Assembly (NCBI GenBank): GCA_046350935.1
Contig: JAXLZK010000010.1
Coordinates: forward strand, 36,556-100,555
Length of the DNA stretch: 64,000 nucleotides
Origin: Nitrobium sp046350935
Lineage (GTDB): Bacteria; Nitrospirota; Thermodesulfovibrionia; Thermodesulfovibrionales; Dissulfurispiraceae
Direction of reading: 5' to 3'
Part shown: piece by piece, positions 35,241-42,804 of the stretch
Position numbering within the stretch: the stretch's first letter is position 1
How the letters are laid out: every line of letters starts with the position of its first letter
Notes under the pieces: model-generated
What the model was told of the DNA's origin: nothing
Database searches by the model: none
Seen by the model: only the letters and a program-made list of their open reading frames with translations
Made by a program: the position numbers and the translations under genes

Positions 35241-36248
35241 ATGGAAAAGATTTTTGCCCGCAAGAAGGATTTAATCATAAGAGACCCCGTATACAGGAGT
35301 GCTAATAAATTGCTCGCTAAGATAGTTGCTGCACGGTGTGAGAACGGAGAGAACATTTTAGCACCGCACGCTACGTACGATCCTATTTTTGATGAAATAG
35401 GAAGATATTATGCTACTTCCTTTTGTCCCGATAAAATCCGGGACCAGCATGAAAAAGAGCATCCTGATTATTGGGAGCTTTTTCGGCTAACCGGAGAGAT
35501 AGGCAGTAAGTGGCGTGTGCATGTGGAGATCAACTTTGCAGAAAAGGAGATATCTGTTGCGCCATACACCCATGACGAAGCAATATGGGTGGGATGCCCT
35601 CCTTTTGATAAGTACGCAACGCATAACGCCTCTGTCCACTATCCTCAATTAAAATGGACTCCATACCCCAATCCTTTCAACAAGCCACCAATTTTGGCAG
35701 ATATCAACGAATTTACCACTCCAGGGTACAAATGTCCAGGGAACTGGATACCAATTTTAATTAATGCCTCCCGACTGAATTATCAGGACGCTAAAGAGAT
35801 AAAAAAGCGAATATGGGAGTTTGTTGAGAAGCGTTTGACTAAAGGTAAAGACACGTCCCCGGAGCATGAATACCTGGAATGCGCTTTCCTGTACAGCACA
35901 AAGGAGAGTACCTTTAAAAATTATTTGCGATGGTATGATCTTCATGTCAATGAAAAGATAAGTATTCGCTTGATTGCTCACATTGAAAGCAATCCGGGGA
36001 AGGCAATAGAAACCCTGCAACGACTTAATCACGGCAAAATAAAATGGGGCCTTACCATCGCCGGAGAGGATAAGATTCAAAAAGGGGTAGCCAAGGTCTT
36101 TAAAGCAATTCACCGGAAAGACTATACAAAAGAGGATGTGATGGAAGAATATAATTGCCCGTCTCATGGAAGTAATTGTCCTCAAAAATGTTCCTACCTG
36201 AAGGAATGGGAGGGAAAGTTCAACCGACTATTTCCAAGTAATATTTAA
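35241..36248 (+). CDS. Unknown 335-residue protein with C-terminal Cys cluster (island cargo)
   Basis: I do not recognise this protein. It has no signal peptide or membrane helix, so it is cytoplasmic. Notable parts are an N-terminal basic start (MEKIFARKKDLIIRD), HVEINFAEKEISVAPYTHDEA, a Pro/Asn-rich middle (WTPYPNPFNKPPILADINEF) and a helical region about 180-300. The tail has CPSHGSNCPQKCSYLKEW, whose Cys/His cluster could bind zinc or an Fe-S centre. ATG at 35241 is weakly supported (GAGAGGTGGAACGAA upstream). It is the last cargo gene before the replication operon. Its place matches where satellites carry anti-phage genes, so defence is the leading hypothesis, unproven. Confidence 0.6.
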   Translation: MEKIFARKKDLIIRDPVYRSANKLLAKIVAARCENGENILAPHATYDPIFDEIGRYYATSFCPDKIRDQHEKEHPDYWELFRLTGEIGSKWRVHVEINFAEKEISVAPYTHDEAIWVGCPPFDKYATHNASVHYPQLKWTPYPNPFNKPPILADINEFTTPGYKCPGNWIPILINASRLNYQDAKEIKKRIWEFVEKRLTKGKDTSPEHEYLECAFLYSTKESTFKNYLRWYDLHVNEKISIRLIAHIESNPGKAIETLQRLNHGKIKWGLTIAGEDKIQKGVAKVFKAIHRKDYTKEDVMEEYNCPSHGSNCPQKCSYLKEWEGKFNRLFPSNI

Positions 36249-36309
36249 AAGCCCCTGAATTAAAAAGAGAATAAAAGCACCCCCTCTTTTTTTCGGATTT
36301 TTCGTAGGT

Positions 36310-36328
36310 AGGAGAGCCTGGCTCTCCT
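36310..36328. promoter_or_regulatory. 19-bp perfect palindrome before the island replication operon
   Basis: AGGAGAGCC-T-GGCTCTCCT is fully symmetric and lies 30 bp before the first gene of the three-gene replication operon. It is a good candidate operator. No U-run follows in the plus direction. Confidence 0.5.
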
Positions 36329-36357
36329 GCGAAACGAAACCCGAGAAGGAGAGTGGA

Positions 36358-36612
36358 ATGAAGGAAAAACAGTTTCATACCGGTGATGTCTATGTCGCCG
36401 CCGCCGTAACCCTCCAGATTGGCAAGCCGCCAGAGTTCAAGACAGAGAAACAGAAGGTCCTTTTTGTTTTCCCTATCAGCGATGAGCTGCATAAGGCACT
36501 TAACGCATTCAGCAGTGGTGTCTCACTCAATGCCTATGAATTCGCTCAGATGATTAAGCGCTTGCGCGCCGAAATGCTGATGAGGAAGGGACAGGCAGGG
36601 AGTACGAAATGA
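36358..36612 (+). CDS. Small protein of the island replication operon
   Basis: 84 residues: FHTGDVYVAAAVTLQIGKPPEF, KVLFVFPISDELHKALNAFSSG, NAYEFAQMIKRLRAEML. The pattern, a strand-rich start followed by ELHKAL and a basic helix, resembles small uncharacterised proteins (possibly the DUF5659 type) that travel with primase genes in mobile elements; I am not sure of that match. ATG at 36358 follows GAAGGAGAG. Its stop overlaps the primase start by four bases (ATGA), so translation is coupled and a role in replication control is likely. Confidence 0.6.
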   Translation: MKEKQFHTGDVYVAAAVTLQIGKPPEFKTEKQKVLFVFPISDELHKALNAFSSGVSLNAYEFAQMIKRLRAEMLMRKGQAGSTK

Positions 36613-37136
36613 TAAAGCCGGACCTATCGCAGGTGATCGAATCCGAGGGAATAATCCTCCGACAGCGTGGTAAGGACTTCTGGGCCTGTTGCCCTCTCCA
36701 CGGAGAAAAAACCCCTAGCTTCAAGGTTGACCCAGACCGGCAGACATTCTATTGCTTCGGTTGCCATGAGCACGGGGACGTGATTTCTTTTATCCAGAAA
36801 CATAGGGGTCTTTCTTTCAAAGATGCAATCCGCTACCTGGGCATGACCACCGGACCCCTCACACCGTCCCGCCGGGCAGAGATCGAGCTGCAACGCCGGA
36901 AGAGGGAAGCGACACAAGAGTTCCGGGCCTGGGTAGACGAATACCATCGAGAGTTGTGCTCGCTGTATCGCTGCTTACAGACAGCCAAAAGAAAAGCCCG
37001 AACCCCGGAAGAGGTGGAGAGGATAGCACCTTCGTATCACAAAGAAACCGAATGGATTCGGCGGCTGGACATTCTGGAATCCGGCAGCGATGAGGAGAAA
37101 TTCAGGTTATGGAAAGAGGTGAAGACGGATGAGTGA
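36609..37136 (+). CDS. CHC2 zinc-finger primase fragment
   Basis: 175 residues. Residues about 1-80 are a DnaG-type CHC2 zinc finger: ACCPLHGEKTPSFKVDPDRQ (Cys and His ligands), FYCFGCHEHGDVISFIQ (two Cys), FKDAIRYLG. The remainder is a charged helical tail with no Toprim catalytic core. It therefore resembles the split or minimal primases of satellites and plasmids that work with a partner or with host primase. It overlaps the upstream gene by four bases and the ATPase gene by eight bases, forming a tight operon. It is likely involved in initiating island replication. Confidence 0.85.
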   Translation: MIKPDLSQVIESEGIILRQRGKDFWACCPLHGEKTPSFKVDPDRQTFYCFGCHEHGDVISFIQKHRGLSFKDAIRYLGMTTGPLTPSRRAEIELQRRKREATQEFRAWVDEYHRELCSLYRCLQTAKRKARTPEEVERIAPSYHKETEWIRRLDILESGSDEEKFRLWKEVKTDE

Positions 37137-38061
37137 TTTTGACCTGGGGAACCAGCTTCTGAAAGAGCAGCGCGGCTTAAAGGCAGTAAGCCTTACTGAG
37201 ATTCTCGCCATGGAGTTTCCTCCAAGGGAGAACATTCTTTACCCATGGCTTCCTTCTCAGGGGCTTGCAATGCTTTACGGAACAAGAGGCACGGGGAAAA
37301 CTCATGTTGCCCTGGGAATCGCCGTAGCTGTAGCGAGTGGGGGGAGCTTTCTGAAGTGGACCGCCCCGAAACCGCGCGGTGTTCTTCTTCTTGACGGTGA
37401 GATGCCCGCCGTAACGCTTCAGGAGCGGCTGAGCGCCATTATATGCAGTAGCGACAAAGAGCCGGTATCACCTCTTACTATCATCACACCTGACCTTCAG
37501 AAGGAGGGCATGCCAAATCTTGCACATTCAGACGACCAAGAAAATATTGAAGAGCACCTTAAAAATATTTCCCTTGTGATTGTCGACAACCTTTCCACTC
37601 TTTGCCGGTACGGGCGGGAGAATGAGGGAGAATCATGGCTACCAGTGCAGGAGTGGGCCTTACGTCTTCGTACCATGGGAATCAGCGTGCTTTTCATCCA
37701 CCACGCAGGAAAGGGGGGACAGCAGCGCGGTACCAGCCGCAAAGAGGACGTGCTGGATACGGTCATTGCGCTGAAGAGACCCGCCGATTACCGGCCCGAC
37801 GAGGGAGCCCGTTTTGAGGTCTACTTTGAAAAGGCCAGGGGAATCTATGGGGACGAGGTGAAACCCTTTGAAGCACGGCTTACCACCACACCGGAGGGCG
37901 CACAGATATGGACCATGAAGGACCTGGAAGATTCTTTGACAGAACGCATTGCCGAAATGCTCAACGAGGGCATACCGCAGAGCGAGATACCGGAGTTCTT
38001 GGGCGTGGGGAAGGCGACGGTTTCAAGGCACAAGCAGAAGGCAAGGAACGAGGATTATTGA
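37129..38061 (+). CDS. RepA-like AAA ATPase/helicase with C-terminal HTH
   Basis: 310 residues of the AAA_25 (RepA/RSF1010-like hexameric helicase) type: Walker A LYGTRGTGKTHVALG, GVLLLDGEMP, Walker B SLVIVDNLSTLCRYG, VLFIHHAGKGGQQRGTSRKED (sensor and arginine residues), VIALKRPADY. The C-terminal about 45 residues form an HTH (IPQSEIPEFLGVGKATVSRHKQK) that could bind the GGAACA repeats directly downstream. Start overlaps the primase stop by eight bases. With the zinc-finger protein it forms a replication initiator/helicase module. No frame breaks. Confidence 0.85.
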   Translation: MSDFDLGNQLLKEQRGLKAVSLTEILAMEFPPRENILYPWLPSQGLAMLYGTRGTGKTHVALGIAVAVASGGSFLKWTAPKPRGVLLLDGEMPAVTLQERLSAIICSSDKEPVSPLTIITPDLQKEGMPNLAHSDDQENIEEHLKNISLVIVDNLSTLCRYGRENEGESWLPVQEWALRLRTMGISVLFIHHAGKGGQQRGTSRKEDVLDTVIALKRPADYRPDEGARFEVYFEKARGIYGDEVKPFEARLTTTPEGAQIWTMKDLEDSLTERIAEMLNEGIPQSEIPEFLGVGKATVSRHKQKARNEDY

Positions 38062-38073
38062 AGGGGTAATGAG

Positions 38074-38280
38074 TTGTTCCGCTGTTCCACTCTCTAGGGA
38101 ATGGAACGCGGAACAAAACACAGGAAAACGAGAAACAAGGAGCGGAACACCATGGAACAGAACGGCATAAAAGCCTTAGCACTCAAGGTAATACAGCGGA
38201 ACAACCAGCGGAACATGAACGGAACAGAGGGCGAAATAGAGCGGAACAAAACGCATAATCACGGAACAGACCGCGGAACG
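38074..38280. repeat. Iteron-like GCGGAACA cluster, probable island replication origin
   Basis: Twelve or so copies of (GC)GGAAC(A) occur in 207 bp. Two are inverted (GTTCC at 38076 and 38084). Direct copies have GGAAC near 38103, 38110, 38144, 38154, 38198, 38210, 38221, 38243, 38263 and 38275. Many spacings are 10-12 bp or multiples, so sites fall on one face of the helix. The cluster starts 13 bp after the RepA-like gene and continues into the next gene, where it encodes an Asn/Arg-rich stretch. Rep-adjacent iterons are the usual origin design of plasmids and satellites. Confidence 0.72.
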
Positions 38281-38526
38281 CTCCAGAAAACTTTTGACTC
38301 TCTCTTCCGGGAGCACATGGCATTTCTCCGGGGACATTCTACGACCCTTGATGAGATTAGACGGCATGACCCGGAAATAGCCGAAGAACTCCTCTCTCTT
38401 TCACGGGCGATGGATGCGGCATGGCTCAGGGAAGACCTTCCGGCCTTCAGGGAGAGTATGCAGCGGCTGGAGACGCGGTATCTTCAGGCGCACAGGTGGA
38501 TTACAGCAGTCCGTCTCTTAACCTAA
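38152..38526 (+). CDS. Unknown 124-residue protein whose 5' end overlaps the iterons
   Basis: The ATG at 38152 follows AAGGAG. The first about 45 codons are the iteron DNA read through and give a low-complexity Asn/Arg/Thr-rich leader. From LQKTFDSLFREHMAFLRG onwards it is a normal helical protein (TTLDEIRRHDPEIAEELLSLSRAMDAAWLREDLPAF), ending WITAVRLLT. No family recognised. It sits between the helicase and the TerS-like gene and may control replication or packaging. An internal ATG (MAFLRG) could be the true start. Confidence 0.55.
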   Translation: MEQNGIKALALKVIQRNNQRNMNGTEGEIERNKTHNHGTDRGTLQKTFDSLFREHMAFLRGHSTTLDEIRRHDPEIAEELLSLSRAMDAAWLREDLPAFRESMQRLETRYLQAHRWITAVRLLT

Positions 38527-38557
38527 ATTAACCGCAACCACGGTAAACGGAGGAATA

Positions 38558-39148
38558 ATGCGAAAGATTGACGATAGCAAACTTTTAGAAATGATTGAGG
38601 ACGGTAAATCTCAAAAAGACTGTGCTGCATTCTTCAATGTCAGTGAACCGGCAATCACGAAACGCTTAAAGAAGCTAAGAGCTTGTGTGCTCCCGGAATC
38701 AGTGAAGCGGCTAACGGGCAAAGAACAGCGCTTTGTACTCGCTCTTACTCAGGGGAGAACCCAAACGGCGGCAGCAATGGAAGCCTTCGATGTAACGAGC
38801 CGTGACAGTGCAAAAACTATAGGGAGCCGACTTGCTAAAGAGCCGGAAATTAAGGCCGCTATCACGGACCTGCTAAGCATGAAAGGTGCTTCCCCGGGAT
38901 GGGTGGCGGAGAGATTCAAATTCTGGGGGGATGCTCTGGACCCGCAGGCATCACTAAGGGCGGTGGAGAATGTGGCGAAGCTTCACGACCTCTACCCCGC
39001 ATCCAAGAGCATGAATATGAACATCGACATGGCAACTCTTGTGAAAGTCGATCTGAGCGAGTACGAGAACCCGGAGCCCATCTCCATACAAGGTGAGACA
39101 GGGATTAACTGTCCTGAAAATTGTAACGCGTCCGAGGAGGAGAAATGA
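38558..39148 (+). CDS. Terminase small subunit-like protein with N-terminal HTH
   Basis: 196 residues. An N-terminal HTH (LLEMIEDGKSQKDCAAFFNVSEPAITKRLKKL) is followed by the Terminase_2-type domain: LTGKEQRFVLALTQGRTQTAAAMEAF, then SAKTIGSRLAKEPEIKAAITDLL, then a helical coil and an acidic tail. The LTxKExxFV...G-x-T-x-x-AA...IGSxLxxxPEIxxAI pattern is typical of phage TerS, which recognises DNA for packaging. No large terminase is nearby. Satellites use their own TerS to redirect a helper phage packaging motor, which is the favoured reading. ATG at 38558 follows GGAGGAATA. A plain DNA-binding regulator is the alternative. Confidence 0.68.
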   Translation: MRKIDDSKLLEMIEDGKSQKDCAAFFNVSEPAITKRLKKLRACVLPESVKRLTGKEQRFVLALTQGRTQTAAAMEAFDVTSRDSAKTIGSRLAKEPEIKAAITDLLSMKGASPGWVAERFKFWGDALDPQASLRAVENVAKLHDLYPASKSMNMNIDMATLVKVDLSEYENPEPISIQGETGINCPENCNASEEEK

Positions 39149-39218
39149 TATTTATTGTCTCCTGGGAGTCCCTGTTGCCCCCTCCCCCCTGGGGCCTGGA
39201 GGTTGGAGGTAAATAGCA

Positions 39219-39521
39219 TTGAAAATTGAACTCGAAGGGCAAGACATTGAGGCAGTGGCGTTAAGAGTGGTTGAACTCATAAGACCCGCTCTTGCTTTAC
39301 TCAGTAAGCAAGAGGATGATACCATCTATGACCCTGAAAGCCTTGCACAGTATCTCAGGGTAGATGTTTCATGGATATACAAGAAAGTATCGCTTAAAGC
39401 TATCCCATACTTCAAAAGCGGGAAATATACAAGGTTCAGGAAGTCCGCAATAGATAAATGGATCGAGATGCAGACGGTGAAGCCAGTCCACTTTATAAAG
39501 CAGGGAAAAGGGCAGGGGTGA
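39219..39521 (+). CDS. AlpA/excisionase-like helix-turn-helix protein
   Basis: 100 residues from a TTG start preceded by TTGGAGGTAAATAGCA. The HTH_17 (MerR-like) motif spans about 38-90: IYDPESLAQYLRVDVSWIYKKV, then IPYFKSGKYTRFRKSAIDKWIE. Such proteins are excisionases or AlpA-type activators in integrative elements. Here the gene lies two genes from the integrase, so either excision or activation of the island genes is likely. The N-terminal 35 residues are a helical extension with no match. Confidence 0.75.
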   Translation: MKIELEGQDIEAVALRVVELIRPALALLSKQEDDTIYDPESLAQYLRVDVSWIYKKVSLKAIPYFKSGKYTRFRKSAIDKWIEMQTVKPVHFIKQGKGQG

Positions 39522-39615
39522 GCACTTGATAATATATCATGAAACCTTGGGAAAAAATAATAACAAATCAGTACCATTTAGTCACCTGTATAGTGAATTG
39601 TATACTTCATTCATC

Positions 39616-39645
39616 TTGACAACATCTAACTTAGTTAGGCATAAT
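39616..39645 (+). promoter_or_regulatory. Promoter with embedded operator for the XRE repressor
   Basis: TTGACA (39616-39621), an 18-bp spacer and CATAAT (39640-39645). The spacer holds the inverted repeat CTAAC-TTA-GTTAG (39626-39638). The start of transcription would fall at or next to the ATG at 39652, implying a leaderless mRNA and autorepression. Confidence 0.6.
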
Positions 39646-39651
39646 TTGAAC

Positions 39652-39885
39652 ATGAAGGAATGGACGAAAGAGGAAATCAAACAGTTCAGAGAGTGCCTAG
39701 AGCTTTCGCAACCTGCTTTCGGAAAGCTTATAGGGGTAACAGGGAATTACGTCTATCTAATTGAAAAGGGGGTGAAGAAACCTAGCAGGACATTAGTGCT
39801 TTTGCTCAACTGTATTGAGGAGAAGGCATCAACAAAGAAAAAGGAAAGGGTGGTAACTAGTTATGGACTGGCAAGAGAAAATTGA
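39652..39885 (+). CDS. XRE-family repressor
   Basis: 77 residues: EEIKQFRECLELSQPAFGKLIG, then GNYVYLIEKGVKKPSRTL, a classic five-helix Cro/CI-type HTH, and a basic C-tail. It has no peptidase or dimerisation domain, so it is closest to small satellite or phage master repressors (Stl-like in role, not in sequence). I chose the ATG at 39652 because a good promoter ends just upstream; a longer frame from 39526 crosses that promoter and is unlikely. It lies between the AlpA-like gene and the integrase. Confidence 0.72.
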   Translation: MKEWTKEEIKQFRECLELSQPAFGKLIGVTGNYVYLIEKGVKKPSRTLVLLLNCIEEKASTKKKERVVTSYGLAREN

Positions 39886-40095
39886 GGAGCATTTGACGTT
39901 GCTGTTGGTCTCCTTTTTGTTGTCTCGTATATCTTTGAAAGTGTTAGGGGATGGCTGCAAGAGAATCTAGTCCTTGTGCTCTCTACGCTAATTGTAGTAG
40001 CCGTTATAGACTTGAAAAATCACATTGATGGCGCTGCAACGCGGTACTTCTTAAATCATGAAAGGGGAATGAACTATGGCGAAAGGGATATATAA
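39863..40095 (+). CDS. Small two-helix membrane protein, frameshifted
   Basis: Reading MDWQEKIEE from 39863 and adding one base near 39892 gives a continuous 77-residue protein. It has two hydrophobic helices (VAVGLLFVVSYIFESV and LVLVLSTLIVVAVI) and a tail, LKNHIDGAATRYFLNHERGMN, ending at 40095. It overlaps the end of the repressor gene and the start of the integrase gene by about 20 bp each. As given, the frame is broken by a one-base deletion like those in the integrase. No family recognised; it explains an otherwise empty 190-bp gap. Confidence 0.45.
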
Positions 40096-41186
40096 GCGTG
40101 GGAGTATTTTCTGGATTCGCTATGCAGGACTAGACGGAAAGATTGTTTTTGAAACTTCCGGCTCTAATAAGTTTAAAGATGCCGAAACCCTACTTATCAA
40201 GCGGAAGAACTCTATCAAGGAAGGTAAGCAGCCGGAAATTAAGAAAATAGGGAATCATACCTTTAATGAGCTTGTCGACCAGTACAAGAAATGGGCTGAA
40301 CGGCAGCGGAGCTTTAAGAGCAAAGAGTACCTTATAGATCAATTAGCAGAAAATTTCGAAACCTCCCTTTACGGCGCTTCAACACCATGCTTCTTGAACA
40401 GTTCCAATCCGAACGTTTACAGAAGGGTAAAGAGCGAGAAGTGAAGCCGGGATATAAGCCGATAGCAGTTACAGGGAATAAGCCTGCTACGGTTAACAGG
40501 TTTATTGCTACAATCTCTCATATGTTCACCAAGGCCGTAGAATGGGACATGGTGGAAGAGAAACATTAAGACGTGTTCGCAAGGTAAAGCTTCTCCTGAG
40601 AACAATAAGCGGCTCCGATATCTCTCAAAAGAGGAATGCCAAACACTGATAGAGAAGTGCGATACACATTTAAAGCCTATCGTCATTACGGCTCTTAATA
40701 CCGGAATGCGGAAGAGTGAAATACTTTTCCTCAAATGGGATAACGTAGACCTGAAGCACGGCTTTATCCTACTGGACATAACGAAAAATGGCGAACGTAG
40801 AGAGATACCCATCAATAATACCCTGAAAGCCTTACTACAGAGCATTACACGGCGTTTAGACGTACCTTACGTGTTCTTTGAGCCTTCCACTGGGAAGCCT
40901 TACGGTAATGTGAAAGAAGCTTCAATACGGCCCTGGAGGAATGCAAAGATACGGGACTTTCATTTTCATGACCTACGGCATACCTTCGCATCTCATCTAG
41001 TAATGGCGGGAATAGACCTTACGACAGTAAAGAACTCTTAGGGCACAAGGATATTAAAATGACCTGAGATATGCCCATCTTGCACCGGCGCATAAGGTGA
41101 AAGCTGTAGATATTCTAGATAACGCACTGTCTGGAAAGCCAACTATACAAAAAGTATACAATCAGGTGGTTGGTGGAGAATTTTAA
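40076..41186 (+). CDS. int: Tyrosine integrase of the island (frameshifted)
   Basis: The frames join into a protein of about 370 residues. An N-terminal arm-binding segment (GIYKRGSIFWIRYAG) precedes a SAM-like core-binding domain (FNELVDQYKKWAERQRSF, TVNRFIATISHMFTKAVEW). The catalytic domain has ALNTGMRKSEILFLKWDNVDL (first Arg), HFHDLRHTFASHLVMAG (H-x-x-R), ELLGHKDIKMT (His) and LRYAHLAP (nucleophile Tyr). Four breaks (near 40365, 40568, 41033 and 41063) are each repaired by adding a single base. Its 3' end lies 29 bp from attR in tRNA-Ala, as usual. It would excise the island if the frame is really intact in the cell. Confidence 0.85.
41144..41160. repeat. Right arm-type repeat TATACAAAAAGTATACA
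   Basis: Matches the left copy at 34110-34126 in 16 of 17 bases. It lies at the 3' end of the integrase gene, 45 bp from attR. Confidence 0.55.
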
Positions 41187-41204
41187 TGGTAGGCAAGTGG
41201 TTGA

Positions 41205-41287
<83 letters not shown>

Positions 41288-41307
41288 GTGTGCCCGTGTG
41301 AAAGTTA

Positions 41308-41337
41308 AGAATATCATCTCCTGCTTGTAGTTGTCAA
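41308..41337 (-). promoter_or_regulatory. Promoter of tRNA-Ala
   Basis: On the minus strand TTGACA (41332-41337), 18-bp spacer, TATTCT (41308-41313), about 20 bp upstream of the tRNA 5' end. Confidence 0.65.
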
Positions 41338-41422
41338 GAACAATGCCCCTCGTGGTTGCCGAGCATCGAGAGGAGCAGCGAACACGTTGCTCAACCAACA
41401 TTTATTTTGATATAGTGTAATT

Positions 41423-42751
41423 ATGAATAAGCGCATATCTCTTTTCTTGCTTCTCTTTCTGCTGGTTCCTCTTTATGCCGATGCAGCATCCCTTGCTTCT
41501 TCCATCAGGGAGTATACCCTGCAAAACGGGATGAAAGCGCTCCTTCTGGAGGATCATAAGGCCCCCCTCGTCACTCTGCAGGTTTGGTACAAGGTCGGCT
41601 CGGTGGACGAGCCCATCGGCAGGACCGGCATGAGCCATCTCCTTGAGCACATGATGTTCAAGGGGACCCCCAAGTACGGGTCGAAGGAGTTTTCCGCCAT
41701 CGTGCAGCGGAACGGCGGCATGGACAACGCCTATACCACCAAGGAATACACCGTCTACTTTCAATCCATTGCGTCGGACAGGGCGGGTATTCCCATAGAG
41801 CTGGAGTCGGACAGGATGTCCAACCTCCTGCTGGACCCCAAGGAGATCGTATCAGAGAGGAGCGTGGTGATGGAAGAAAGGCGCATGCGCTATGAGGACG
41901 ACCCGCAGAACCTCCTGCACGAAGAAGTGACGGCCATGGCTTTCAGTGCGCATCCCTACCGCTGGCCCGTTATCGGCTGGATGTCCGACATCGCCTCCAT
42001 CGAAAGGGAGCAGCTTTACCCCTATTATAAAAAATACTACTCGCCCGATAACGCTTTCATCGTAATAGCAGGAGACATAACTCCGGACGCCGCGCTCCCT
42101 CTGCTCGAAAAAAACTTCGGAGCCGTTCCGCGCGCTGCAGCCACGCCTTCTGAAGCACCCACAAAGGAACCGAAGCAGCAGGGTGAGAAAAGGCTGGTCA
42201 TGAAGAAAGAGGCAGCGGAGCTGCCGTACATCCTGATCGCGTATCATGTCCCTTCCTTTCCCCACGAGGACAACTATGCTCTCGACGTATTGTCCTCCGT
42301 CCTTTCGGGAGGAAAGAGCTCCCGCCTCTACAGGGACCTTGTCTATGAAAAGAGGCTGGCCCTCAGCGCCTTTACAGATTACAGCAGCTTCTACCGGGAT
42401 CCGTTCTTCTTCGTCCTCGGGGCCACCGCAGCCCCCGGAAAAGAGATCGAAACAGTAGAAAAGGAGCTGTATGCGGAGATCAGGAGAATCGCAGACGAGC
42501 CGCCCACCGGCCGCGAAGTCCAGAAAGCGAAGAACGACATCGAGGCGTCCTTCATCTTTGCGCAGGATTCGAACTATACGAAGGCCCAGTATGCGGGCAT
42601 CTTCGAGATGATGGGGGGCTGGAGACTCATGGACACCTACCTCGAAGGGATCAAAAAGGTCACTCCCGCTGAAGTGCAAGCGGTGGCCAAGAGGTATTTC
42701 AGCGATGACAATAAAACGGTGGGGATACTCCTTCCCCTGAATAAACAGTAA
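41423..42751 (+). CDS. M16 family zinc protease, catalytic subunit
   Basis: 442 residues with a signal peptide (RISLFLLLFLLVPLYADA). The inverted zinc motif HLLEH is in GMSHLLEHMMFKGTPKYG, with the distal glutamate about 75 residues on (SERSVVMEERRMRYEDDP). The second half repeats the M16 fold (ELPYILIAYHVPSFPHEDNYALDVLSSVLSGGKSSRLYRDLV). It is exported and pairs with the next gene, which lacks the zinc motif. Together they form a two-chain M16B protease. TTGCTC-18-TATAGT just upstream may be its promoter. Confidence 0.9.
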   Translation: MNKRISLFLLLFLLVPLYADAASLASSIREYTLQNGMKALLLEDHKAPLVTLQVWYKVGSVDEPIGRTGMSHLLEHMMFKGTPKYGSKEFSAIVQRNGGMDNAYTTKEYTVYFQSIASDRAGIPIELESDRMSNLLLDPKEIVSERSVVMEERRMRYEDDPQNLLHEEVTAMAFSAHPYRWPVIGWMSDIASIEREQLYPYYKKYYSPDNAFIVIAGDITPDAALPLLEKNFGAVPRAAATPSEAPTKEPKQQGEKRLVMKKEAAELPYILIAYHVPSFPHEDNYALDVLSSVLSGGKSSRLYRDLVYEKRLALSAFTDYSSFYRDPFFFVLGATAAPGKEIETVEKELYAEIRRIADEPPTGREVQKAKNDIEASFIFAQDSNYTKAQYAGIFEMMGGWRLMDTYLEGIKKVTPAEVQAVAKRYFSDDNKTVGILLPLNKQ

Positions 42752-42804
42752 GTTACGATCAAAAACAGCAAGAAGAGCCGGCGCAGGGGAGAGAAGAAGA
42801 GCGA

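Noticed and set aside
38074..38280. CRISPR-like repeat array
   Set aside because: Units are only 7-9 bp, spacings are 10-44 bp and partly coding, and no cas gene is present. Iterons fit better.
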